Source: Verrucomicrobiota bacterium (GTDB taxonomy: Bacteria > Verrucomicrobiota > Verrucomicrobiia > Limisphaerales > DSYF01). Taken from it: a stretch of DNA of 8,526 nt. Of the stretch, positions 1 to 5,382 are shown piece by piece. How positions within the stretch are numbered: the first letter of the stretch is position 1; the number at the start of each line of letters is the position of its first letter. Where the stretch lies: NCBI GenBank assembly GCA_025457725.1, contig JALOTU010000073.1, positions 1 to 8,526 on the forward strand, given 5' to 3'. Position numbers and translations under genes: made by a program. The notes under the pieces were generated by a model that had not been told where the DNA came from, did no database searches, and worked only from the letters and a program-made list of their open reading frames with translations.

Positions 1-680
1 CGCGCGCGCAACAGGCCGTGGCCGAGTTTGTGAAGTTCGTGAACGATACCCGCATCTCGCTAAACGAACCAGGCCAGGCCCGGGAACCCGCCGCCTTGCA
101 GATGTGGACGGAACGGTTTCTGACCCAAACCGGCTACTTTGACGAACTGCGCCGGGTCGAGAAGGACCCGGAAAACGCCGAGAACCGCGCGATGAACCTC
201 AAGGAGATCGTCGCCAGCATGGATGGTCCCAATGCCGTCGGCACCCTGCCCCACGACCGCCTCCAGCGGTTCCTGGAGAATGTCACGCTCGACGCCGAAC
301 GCCAGGAGGAAGCCGACGCTCCAAGCGATCAGGTCACCCTGATTACCATGCACAGTTGCAAGGGTCTGGAGTTCCCGCACGTGTACGTCGTCGGGATGGA
401 GGACGGATTGCTGCCCCATTCGCGCTCAAAACTGGAAGGCACTCTGGACGAAGAACGCCGCCTGTTCTATGTGGCCGTCACCCGGGCTCAGGAGCGACTC
501 TCCCTTACCCATTGCCGCGGTCGAAAGAAATACGGTCAATTGATGCCCTGCCACCCCTCCCCGTTCCTCAAGGAAATCCCCGAGGAATTGGTGGAGCACG
601 CCTCGGAACGGGAAGCTAATCCGGTGAGCGCGGAAACCGGCAAAAGCCTCTTCGCCGCCATGCGCGAAGCCATTGGATAA
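1..680 (+). CDS. Rep/UvrD-type ATP-dependent DNA helicase, C-terminal part (5' end outside window)
   Basis: This is the C-terminal 225 or so residues of a superfamily 1A 3'-5' DNA helicase, a motor used in replication restart and repair. The reading frame is open from base 3, so the gene starts left of the window; the GTG at 18 is not the real start. Seen directly: helicase motif V with its surroundings (nt about 333-420, including MHSCKGLEF and the GMEDGLLPH stretch) and motif VI (DEERRLFYVAVTRAQERL, nt about 447-500), whose arginine contacts ATP. The tail after motif VI (CRGRKKYGQL... SPFLKEIP) resembles E. coli Rep more than UvrD, and the protein ends shortly after it without the long UvrD/PcrA tail. 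It ends with TAA at 678-680. The family call is safe; Rep versus another UvrD paralogue is a judgement from memory of the Rep C-terminus. Confidence 0.92.
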   Translation, partial: RAQQAVAEFVKFVNDTRISLNEPGQAREPAALQMWTERFLTQTGYFDELRRVEKDPENAENRAMNLKEIVASMDGPNAVGTLPHDRLQRFLENVTLDAERQEEADAPSDQVTLITMHSCKGLEFPHVYVVGMEDGLLPHSRSKLEGTLDEERRLFYVAVTRAQERLSLTHCRGRKKYGQLMPCHPSPFLKEIPEELVEHASEREANPVSAETGKSLFAAMREAIG

Positions 681-746
681 GCCTCCGCAGACGCCTTCTT
701 TCAAGCGCGCCCCCCACACTCCCCTTCAGGCGTCCTACACTCCCGT

Positions 747-761
747 CGCGCCCCAGGCGCG
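747..761 (+). terminator. Small GC hairpin downstream of the helicase, weak terminator candidate
   Basis: CGCGCC (747-752) and GGCGCG (756-761) form a perfect 6-bp stem with a 3-base loop, 67 nt after the helicase stop. No T tract follows, so it does not fit an intrinsic terminator well. It is listed because it is the only hairpin between the helicase and the long palindrome. Confidence 0.2.
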
Positions 762-805
762 CTTCATCAGCAACTGGCTCAAAGGCCCGCCAGATTCCTC
801 CATCC

Positions 806-867
806 AGCCAAAAATGCATGCAAAACTTTGTCGTATATGCGACAAAGTTTTGCATGCATCTTTGGCT
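806..867. promoter_or_regulatory. Long palindrome upstream of the PaaX-like gene (probable operator, copy 1)
   Basis: A 62-bp inverted repeat with two 31-nt arms and no spacer. Only two pairs fail: 813/860, and one near the centre at 834/839. The core at 819-854 is shared with copy 2 (1680-1715), with 35 of 36 positions identical; its centre reads TTGTCGTATATGCGACAA. Outside the core, the symmetry continues for 13 further bases on each side (AGCCAAA at 806-812 pairs with TTTGGCT at 861-867). It ends 21 nt before the ATG of the PaaX-like gene and probably overlaps the -35 region of its promoter, as expected for an autorepression operator. Such a length is more than one repressor dimer needs, so cruciform or RNA-hairpin roles are open. 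Confidence 0.85.
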
Positions 868-876
868 TCGTGCTTT

Positions 877-882
877 TAGAAT
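877..882 (+). promoter_or_regulatory. Possible -10 element of the PaaX-like gene
   Basis: TAGAAT at 877-882 differs from TATAAT at one position and lies 6 nt before the ATG at 889. If used, the transcript would begin at or next to the ATG (a leaderless mRNA), which fits the absence of a good ribosome binding site there. The matching -35 region would fall about 854-859, inside the right arm of palindrome copy 1. No good -35 consensus is visible, so this is tentative. Confidence 0.25.
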
Positions 883-888
883 CCAGGC

Positions 889-1674
889 ATGAAACCCAAA
901 ACCGAAGAGTTCCTTAACCTGTTGCTCTGGTCTGCAGACATGCTGGCGCGACCCACCTTTCGCAATCTCACCGATTCCTACGAAAGCTGGGCCTACCGCA
1001 ACGGCCTCCATCGCCAAGTGGCCACGCTGGAACGGCAGCATCTCCTTCAACGAGACACTCATTCTCCGGATGACAGGCTCTATCGCTTGACGGCAGAAGG
1101 ACGGCTCCATGTCCTCGGGGGGCGGGACCCGGAGGAACGATGGGCCCGCCACTGGGACGGGAAGTGGCGACTGGTGATCTTCGACGTGCCAACATGCCAG
1201 AACACCCAGCGGGAACGGCTGCGCCGCTACCTGCGCAGCAAGGCCTTCGGCTACCTGCAAAACAGCGTGTGGATTACTCCCGATCCGCTAACGGAAGAGC
1301 GATCGCTCCTTGGCAGCTCGGAGATCAATGTGGAGTCGCTCCTCCTGCTGGAGGCATGCCCATGCGCCGGGGAATCGGATCTGGAAATCGTCGCAGGCGC
1401 GTGGGACTTCAAAAGCATCAACGCCCGCTATGCCCGCCATCTGAAAATCATCGAGGAGCGACCAGGGGAGGCGCTGCGGACCGATGCGGCGAGGAATGCC
1501 CTTTTGCGTTGGGCGACGGCAGAACGCACCGCATGGTTGGACTCGATCGTGAACGATCCACTTCTACCGGGTCGAATTCTGCCTTCCAACTACCTGGGGC
1601 AAAAGGCCTGGCGCCGCCGCGTCGAGGTGCTCCGGGAAGCCCGCCGGCAATTGCGAACATTCAAACCCGCATGA
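889..1674 (+). CDS. PaaX-family transcriptional repressor-like protein
   Basis: A 261-residue protein with PaaX-family architecture. Residues about 5-75 form a winged helix-turn-helix ending in the wing-like DRLYRLTAEGRLHVLGGRD. Residues about 91-165 (KWRLVIFDVP... LRRYLRSKAFGYLQNSVWITPDP) are the ferredoxin-like, Cas2-related central domain of PaaX proteins. Residues about 170-255 are the C-terminal PaaX domain, with the typical DPLLPGRILPSNYLGQKAW. E. coli PaaX (about 316 residues) represses phenylacetate catabolism and responds to phenylacetyl-CoA; no paa genes are nearby, so the ligand here is unknown. The gene stands alone, pointing towards the minus-strand operon. A long palindrome ends 21 nt before its ATG and a second begins immediately after its stop codon, so its most visible target is its own locus. 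Start ATG at 889 was chosen because it is the first in-frame ATG and gives a full winged helix; no clear Shine-Dalgarno is present. Family call is confident; the repressor role is inferred. Confidence 0.87.
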   Translation: MKPKTEEFLNLLLWSADMLARPTFRNLTDSYESWAYRNGLHRQVATLERQHLLQRDTHSPDDRLYRLTAEGRLHVLGGRDPEERWARHWDGKWRLVIFDVPTCQNTQRERLRRYLRSKAFGYLQNSVWITPDPLTEERSLLGSSEINVESLLLLEACPCAGESDLEIVAGAWDFKSINARYARHLKIIEERPGEALRTDAARNALLRWATAERTAWLDSIVNDPLLPGRILPSNYLGQKAWRRRVEVLREARRQLRTFKPA

Positions 1675-1720
1675 CGGTCTGCAAAACTTTGTCGTATATA
1701 CGACAAAGTTTTGCAGGCCG
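1675..1720. promoter_or_regulatory. Long palindrome downstream of the PaaX-like gene (copy 2)
   Basis: A perfect 38-bp palindrome (1679-1716), extended to 46 bp (1675-1720) with one failed pair at 1678/1717. The 36-bp core at 1680-1715 matches copy 1 except for one base, and here the centre is fully symmetric (TTGTCGTATATACGACAA). It begins directly after the TGA of the PaaX-like gene and lies in the short region where that gene and the HlyD operon converge. Centre-to-centre distance to copy 1 is 861 bp. It may be a second operator, for example for DNA looping, or a folded element at the transcript 3' end. There is no T tract, so it is not a classic terminator. Confidence 0.85.
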
Positions 1721-1858
1721 GATTTGGTTGCGAGGACGTTTGAGGAGGAGGAGGAGTCCGTGGTGATTTTCCCGGAGGCGCTGCTGAAGCGGCTTAGTTC
1801 TTCAGCGAAAGATCGACGATCTCGCCGGGATAGAGCGCCAGTTCGCCGGGGACGGTGA
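1721..1858 (+). pseudogene. Possible remnant of an unidentified coding sequence after palindrome copy 2
   Basis: Between palindrome 2 and the end of the hlyD-like gene, one plus-strand frame reads PDLVARTF, five glutamates, then SVVIFPEALLKRLS. Its codons end almost entirely in G or C, as in real genes here, and the composition looks protein-like. The frame has no plausible start, runs backwards without a stop through the palindrome, and then overlaps the hlyD-like gene antisense up to TGA at 1856-1858. The five glutamates come from a GAG triplet run at 1742-1756. I do not recognise the family. It could be the tail of a gene disrupted at the palindrome, or chance. Confidence 0.18.
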
Positions 1859-2867
1859 TCAGCACGGGGAGCCCGCGTTCCTGGGAACTGTCGAATCCCC
1901 TAACCCGGAGGGTTTGGGCAAAATACTCCAACCTCCCACCCACCTTGACGATGCGCGCATCTGCCGCCTTGCGTTCATAGCCACGCCGGCTTCGGACCAC
2001 GACGACATCTCCCACCTGGGGCAGGAAGGACACGGGTTGACGGATGTAACCCACAATGCCTTCGCACTGGTCGCCACTGATTCCGACCAACGGTTCCCCC
2101 GCCCTGATGTTCTCCCCGTTGCGGCGGTAAACCCGGGTGACCACGCCATCGATTGGCGCGCGCAAGATCGTTTCGCTGGAGCGTTGGAGGTTTTCCTGTG
2201 AGGCTTGGATTGCTTTTTCAATCGAGTCCAACACCATGGCTTCTGGTCCGCCCTCCGATGCCGGATCCAGACCCGCCAGGGACTGCCTCAATTGATCCTC
2301 AAGTTCCCCGCGTTTGCGGACCTCCTCGGCCAGCGCATCGCGATGCAAGAGGGCCTGCTCGTATTGGGCCTGGGATTCGATGCCCTTTTCCCGCAGGATC
2401 TGCATGCGCTGGAGCTCGCTATCGGCGAAGCGCAGACTCGACTGGGCCACGGAGAGCTCCACCTGCTGATCCATCAGGTCGAGACGCAAACGCTGATAAC
2501 CCTGGCGATTGCGCTCCTGATCCTGCTCCATCCGCGCCCGCATGACCTGGAGTTCCGCACTGATGGAGGCAAGATTGGCGGCGGTGGACTCGGGTGAAAC
2601 GGTGATGCGCCCCAGTTCCTGTCCCCGCGTGACCCGGTCAAAGCGCTCGACCGCCAGATCCATCACCACCCCGTCCAGCGAGCTGGCGACTTCGGCGGTC
2701 GAAGCCTGCACTTCGCCGCTAAAACTGGTGGGCATCCAGTGGGTGTTCCACAGAAACACCGCCACAACCACGGACAGCAGATACACGATCACCGGGACAT
2801 GCCGATGGCGGAGGTCCTTCATGCGGTGGACGGTCGGGCGCGGGATGGGAGGCAACGGGTCGCTCAT
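1794..2867 (-). CDS. HlyD-family periplasmic adaptor (membrane fusion) protein
   Basis: A 357-residue membrane fusion/adaptor protein. In order: a short cytoplasmic N-terminus rich in proline and basic residues; one transmembrane helix at about 24-41 (VPVIVYLLSVVVAVFLW); the first half of a lipoyl-like domain at about 50-92 (VASSLDGVVMDLAVERFDRV); a long helical hairpin or coiled coil at about 95-233, rich in Q, E, L and R; the second lipoyl half with the diagnostic ILRAPIDGVVTRVYRRNGENIRAGEPL at about 234-260; and a beta-barrel C-terminus. Proteins of this family bridge inner-membrane transporters or synthases to outer-membrane or periplasmic steps. It is the last gene of a three-gene operon; its ATG lies 3 nt after the DUF4956 stop, suggesting translational coupling. 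No ABC or RND pump gene accompanies it, so its partner is probably the DUF4956 protein or lies elsewhere. It converges on the PaaX-like gene. Confidence 0.88.
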   Translation of the reverse strand: MSDPLPPIPRPTVHRMKDLRHRHVPVIVYLLSVVVAVFLWNTHWMPTSFSGEVQASTAEVASSLDGVVMDLAVERFDRVTRGQELGRITVSPESTAANLASISAELQVMRARMEQDQERNRQGYQRLRLDLMDQQVELSVAQSSLRFADSELQRMQILREKGIESQAQYEQALLHRDALAEEVRKRGELEDQLRQSLAGLDPASEGGPEAMVLDSIEKAIQASQENLQRSSETILRAPIDGVVTRVYRRNGENIRAGEPLVGISGDQCEGIVGYIRQPVSFLPQVGDVVVVRSRRGYERKAADARIVKVGGRLEYFAQTLRVRGFDSSQERGLPVLITVPGELALYPGEIVDLSLKN

Positions 2868-2870
2868 GAT

Positions 2871-3560
2871 TCAGATCTCCGATTGCTCATCCGCCTTCAA
2901 GCCGGTCACCCGCGAGACGCCGGGGAGCGCGCGCAGTTCGCCGAGCAATTCTTCCATCCGACCCGGATCACGCAGGAGCAGGCGATAGGACAGATCCACG
3001 CCTTCGTATCCGTCATGGGACCGCTGGCTGGCGCAGACGGCTTTCATGCTGTGGCGGTCCAGCAGAGCATGCAGCGCCCGTTGTTCAGCCAGGGGGCGTC
3101 CCCAGTGCAGGTTGATGATGATGTCATAGCGGTGCCGGGTGCCGAAGGAGCTGAACCACAGGTAGAGCATGATCAGCGAGAGCAGGACACAGCCCATGAC
3201 CGCGGTGGCGAATTTCATGGTGCCGCACGCCATGCCGATCACGATGACACACAGCACATAGGCCGTGTCGAGTGTATCGCGCAGGATGTTGCGGAATCGA
3301 ACGATCGCGAAAACCGCCATCAGGCCGAAGGCCGTGACCAGATTGTTGGACAACACCATCATGACCAGCGACACCACGACGGGGATCACAAGCAACGAGC
3401 TCACGAACGAGCGGGAATAGGAGAGCCCGCTGTGAGTGTACATGTACACCCAGGCGATGGTGTGTCCGCCCAAGAAAGCCAGCAGCAATCCCAGCAAGAC
3501 CGCCGGCACGTTCATCGGAACGAGCGAGTAGTCGCTGTTAAAAAAGTCAGAAGGGCTCAT
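2871..3560 (-). CDS. DUF4956-domain membrane protein
   Basis: A 229-residue integral membrane protein matching DUF4956. Hydrophobic segments lie at about 17-40, 52-74, 96-112 and 116-137. The most characteristic stretch is GLMAVFAIVRFRNILRDTLDTAYVLCVIVIGMACG (about 79-113). The charged VRFRNILRD loop resembles that of MgtC-like proteins; this is my comparison and is not demonstrated. From about 143 onwards is a soluble alpha/beta domain of some 85 residues (YDIIINLHWG... LPGVSRVTG) that looks ferredoxin/ACT-like. The function of DUF4956 is not established, but it is known to co-occur with VTC-domain polyphosphate polymerase-like genes, as here. Its ATG is 7 nt after the VTC gene stop and its own stop is 3 nt before hlyD, so all three are probably co-translated. 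It may anchor the VTC protein or form a channel for its product (inference). Confidence 0.85.
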   Translation of the reverse strand: MSPSDFFNSDYSLVPMNVPAVLLGLLLAFLGGHTIAWVYMYTHSGLSYSRSFVSSLLVIPVVVSLVMMVLSNNLVTAFGLMAVFAIVRFRNILRDTLDTAYVLCVIVIGMACGTMKFATAVMGCVLLSLIMLYLWFSSFGTRHRYDIIINLHWGRPLAEQRALHALLDRHSMKAVCASQRSHDGYEGVDLSYRLLLRDPGRMEELLGELRALPGVSRVTGLKADEQSEI

Positions 3561-3567
3561 GAACCGG

Positions 3568-4431
3568 TCACATCTGAGGATCTTTGCTTATTGCGACAGC
3601 CTGCCTGAATGAGGGCCCATGGTCAATACGATCAAGTCGTGCTTGTGCGCTGGAATAATAGCCGTCCAGGGCGAACGCGTGGGCCACCGCCTGCGTGCCC
3701 ATGCGCGTGACCCCATCGGCATACTTGGCTGCACCACACTGGACCAACCCGAAAATCCGCACCAATTCCTTGAACCAGTCCGGAAATCGTCCGGTGAACT
3801 TGAGTTCCAGCACCACCTTGTCGCCAAAGACCAGCACGGGGCTGGTCATTTTGGTCCGCAAGGTTGTGCCGGGGCTCGTTTCCGTGCGCACCGCACGATC
3901 GAGGGTGACCCGGACAGAATTGTCGTGCCGGCTCATCCACGCCTCGCGCAAGTAGGCGACGTGGGTTCTGGGCCGGGCCCTCAAATCGCTGATCAGCTGG
4001 CAGAAGTGCTGGATGGCGACCATTTGCTTGGGGTTTGGGTTAACCAATCGCCCCGGCTCGGGCAGGTAGCCCGCCAGCACATCCTGAACCCCGTCGCGGA
4101 CCAGGGCGGCCCGTTCCTTGGAGATGGTGTTGTTCATCCGCCGCTTGATCTCACAGTAAACCGGGGCGCTAGGCCGGTTCTCGTAGAACCGCAACCGCAG
4201 TTTGAAGCGGTTTTTGTCTCCGTTGATGGTGTCCTGGTAAAGTTTCAGGTTCGGAGAGTCGAGATAAAGGCTGTGGACCGGGTAGGACAAATTGGGAAGG
4301 GTGGCACCGTACTCATCCAACTCCAGATAGCAGCGAAGATAATCCCGAATGCCCAGGGCGGCTTGCTCCTCGATAATGTATTTCAGCTCAAAGCGCTGCG
4401 CCTGAAGCCGACTCTGATGTTCTTCTGCCAT
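3568..4431 (-). CDS. VTC-domain protein (polyphosphate polymerase-type, TTM fold)
   Basis: A cytoplasmic protein of 287 residues consisting almost entirely of a VTC domain, the triphosphate-tunnel-metalloenzyme fold that in yeast Vtc4 makes polyphosphate from ATP. Motifs in order: RFELKYII (13-20), SLYLDSP (54-60), the paired tunnel arginines in RFKLRLRFY (75-83), CEIKRR (93-98), VTLDR (175-179), the acidic ELKF strand (209-212) and KYADG (236-240). These match the basic tunnel and metal-binding acidic positions expected of an active enzyme. I place the start at ATG 4431 because GGAAA (4438-4442 on this strand) sits 6 nt upstream; ATGs at 4437 and 4458 or a GTG at 4476 (302 residues) are alternatives. 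It is the first gene of an operon with DUF4956 and HlyD-like genes. No CotH-like kinase gene, a frequent companion, is seen. The true product (polyphosphate or something else) is unproven. Confidence 0.88.
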   Translation of the reverse strand: MAEEHQSRLQAQRFELKYIIEEQAALGIRDYLRCYLELDEYGATLPNLSYPVHSLYLDSPNLKLYQDTINGDKNRFKLRLRFYENRPSAPVYCEIKRRMNNTISKERAALVRDGVQDVLAGYLPEPGRLVNPNPKQMVAIQHFCQLISDLRARPRTHVAYLREAWMSRHDNSVRVTLDRAVRTETSPGTTLRTKMTSPVLVFGDKVVLELKFTGRFPDWFKELVRIFGLVQCGAAKYADGVTRMGTQAVAHAFALDGYYSSAQARLDRIDHGPSFRQAVAISKDPQM

Positions 4432-4437
4432 GGGCAT

Positions 4438-4442
4438 TTCCA
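4438..4442 (-). promoter_or_regulatory. Ribosome binding site deciding the VTC gene start
   Basis: On the minus strand GGAAA lies 6 nt before the ATG at 4431. It supports that start over the upstream in-frame ATG and GTG codons. The ATG at 4437 would have almost no spacer. Confidence 0.45.
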
Positions 4443-4484
4443 GGAAACACCGCAGCATACTCCGATTCAACGGCACCTACAAGC

Positions 4485-4508
4485 CTTCCCGCAAGCTTCC
4501 CGCAAGCT
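4485..4508. repeat. Two tandem copies of an 11-bp repeat in the divergent intergenic region
   Basis: CTTCCCGCAAG occurs at 4485-4495 and again at 4496-4506, followed by CT, the start of a third unit. It lies between the divergent VTC operon and the PanB-like remnant, in the 4432-4674 gap, where I see no convincing promoter on either strand. It may be a replication slippage product or paired regulator half-sites. Confidence 0.5.
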
Positions 4509-4674
4509 CAGAGACCGACGACGGAAGGGTCGCCCCCCATGTCTGCGTGACTTTTGGACCCGGTCTGATACCATGCCGCCTCCCGACCCTCTTGAGGAGC
4601 CGCCCTTGGTGGCAGGGGTCCATCTCAGCGGAAGCGAGGCAGGTCGGATGGGATAGACTCAACATGAACACTGC

Positions 4675-5039
4675 ATGCCGAAACTGACATTACATGACAT
4701 CCGTCAGGCCAGCTGGTCGAGATCCGGATCAGCGACCTTGATGAGGCGGGGCCCTGCGCGGAAGTCGGCTTGGAAACCACCCTGTTCATGCCGGGGGACC
4801 TGCCCCATATTGCCAGCCCGGGCCAGGCGATCGCCGCCGGATTTGAACTGATGAACATGGGCGCGGATGCCGCTTGCTCCGGCATGAGCCTGACGGTGGT
4901 GGAAGCCATGGCGCGGGAATACATCCCCGTGGCGGGGCGCATCGGATTCGTTCCCTGCCGCAGCACATGGATTGGGGGCGCGAGGATGGAACCGGGCATG
5001 AGCATCACCGACGCGTTCAAGAAGGACGGCGTCCTGTGA
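4675..5039 (+). pseudogene. PanB-like (ketopantoate hydroxymethyltransferase superfamily) gene, frameshifted and shortened
   Basis: The ATG at 4675 opens MPKLTLHDIRQ, typical of PanB-like proteins (M-x-x-L-T-x-x-D-I-R). After codon 11 (4707) the homologous reading moves to another frame, which has a stop at 4695-4697 and so cannot be read from this ATG. That second frame gives GQLVEIRISDLDEAG... FMPGDLPHIASPGQAIAAGFELMNMGADA... TVVEAMAREYIPVAGRIGFVPCRSTWIGG... and stops at 5037-5039. This matches the PanB-type barrel strand in which an IPV(x)GH(x)G(x)P segment precedes a TW(x)GG motif, except that the usual histidine is arginine. Both frames together give only about 120 residues, against roughly 260 for the family, so the middle and C-terminus are also missing. 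A TTG at 4770 could start an 89-residue product but lacks most of the barrel. It lies 10 nt before the UxaA-type genes, so it probably once encoded an enzyme of that pathway. Superfamily call is moderately sure; loss of function is likely. Confidence 0.6.
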
Positions 5040-5049
5040 ACCGATTGTC

Positions 5050-5382
5050 ATGGTCCCCCGATGCTTCCAGATTCACCCGGACGACAACGTGGCCACCGCG
5101 CTGGATCCCCTGCCGGCGGGGCCGGTGCAGCTGTTGGGCGAATCGGCCCCGGGACCGATCCTGGCGACCGGGCCGACTCAGACCGGGCACAAGATCGCGG
5201 TCCTCGCCATGGAGCCGGGAGATCCCGTGAGGAAATTTGGCAGTGTGATCGGCGAGGCCACGAAATCCATCCGGGTCGGGGACTGGGTGCATCTGCACAA
5301 CATGAAGAGCCGGCTTGACGAACGCTCCAACACGCTGGATGCGAGCACCGGTGCTCCCACCGAGGGAGGCGTGTATGTCTGA
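5050..5382 (+). CDS. UxaA-family dehydratase small protein (SAF domain)
   Basis: A 110-residue protein equal to the N-terminal SAF domain of altronate/galactarate dehydratases, which in many bacteria is encoded separately from the catalytic part. It opens with CFQIHPDDNVATALDPLPAG (5-24), the usual strand of this family, and carries GHKIAVLAMEPGDPVRKFG... GEATKSIRVGDWVHLHNM (46-85), the SAF core with the HLHN histidines. Its partner is the next gene, which overlaps it by 8 nt. The ATG at 5050 was chosen because it leads directly into the conserved QIHPDDN segment. There is no strong Shine-Dalgarno; translation may be coupled to the gene ending at 5039. Substrate (altronate, galactarate or another sugar acid) cannot be told from this domain. 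Confidence 0.85.
   Translation: MVPRCFQIHPDDNVATALDPLPAGPVQLLGESAPGPILATGPTQTGHKIAVLAMEPGDPVRKFGSVIGEATKSIRVGDWVHLHNMKSRLDERSNTLDASTGAPTEGGVYV
5364..5369 (+). promoter_or_regulatory. Strong ribosome binding site of the UxaA-type large gene
   Basis: GGGAGG inside the end of the small gene lies 5 nt before the ATG at 5375. It fixes this start over an in-frame upstream codon at 5315 and explains how the overlapping gene is translated. Confidence 0.75.

Noticed and set aside
806..1720. The two palindromes as a CRISPR array or as ends of a classic insertion sequence
   Set aside because: There are only two copies, each self-palindromic rather than inverted relative to the other; there is no spacer series, no transposase in between and no clear target duplication outside them.
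1675..1720. Palindrome 2 as an intrinsic bidirectional terminator
   Set aside because: The stem is long, but there is no T tract on either side, and the same core occurs upstream of the gene where a terminator would make no sense.
1742..1756. The GAG-rich run as a strong ribosome binding site
   Set aside because: It would serve no supported plus-strand gene: downstream lies the 3' end of the minus-strand hlyD-like gene.
2739..3608. A 289-codon plus-strand frame opposite DUF4956 and the start of the hlyD-like gene
   Set aside because: It is a mirror of membrane-protein codons, giving an improbable H/Q/D-rich product.
3619..4656. A 345-codon open frame on the plus strand opposite the VTC gene
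   Set aside because: It is antisense to a gene with clear VTC motifs; its translation shows no family motif and its length follows from high GC content.
4432..4674. Promoter-like hexamers in the divergent intergenic region (for example TTGGAC at 4554 with TACCAT at 4569)
   Set aside because: The spacing is only 9 nt and matches are poor; nothing convincing was found on either strand.
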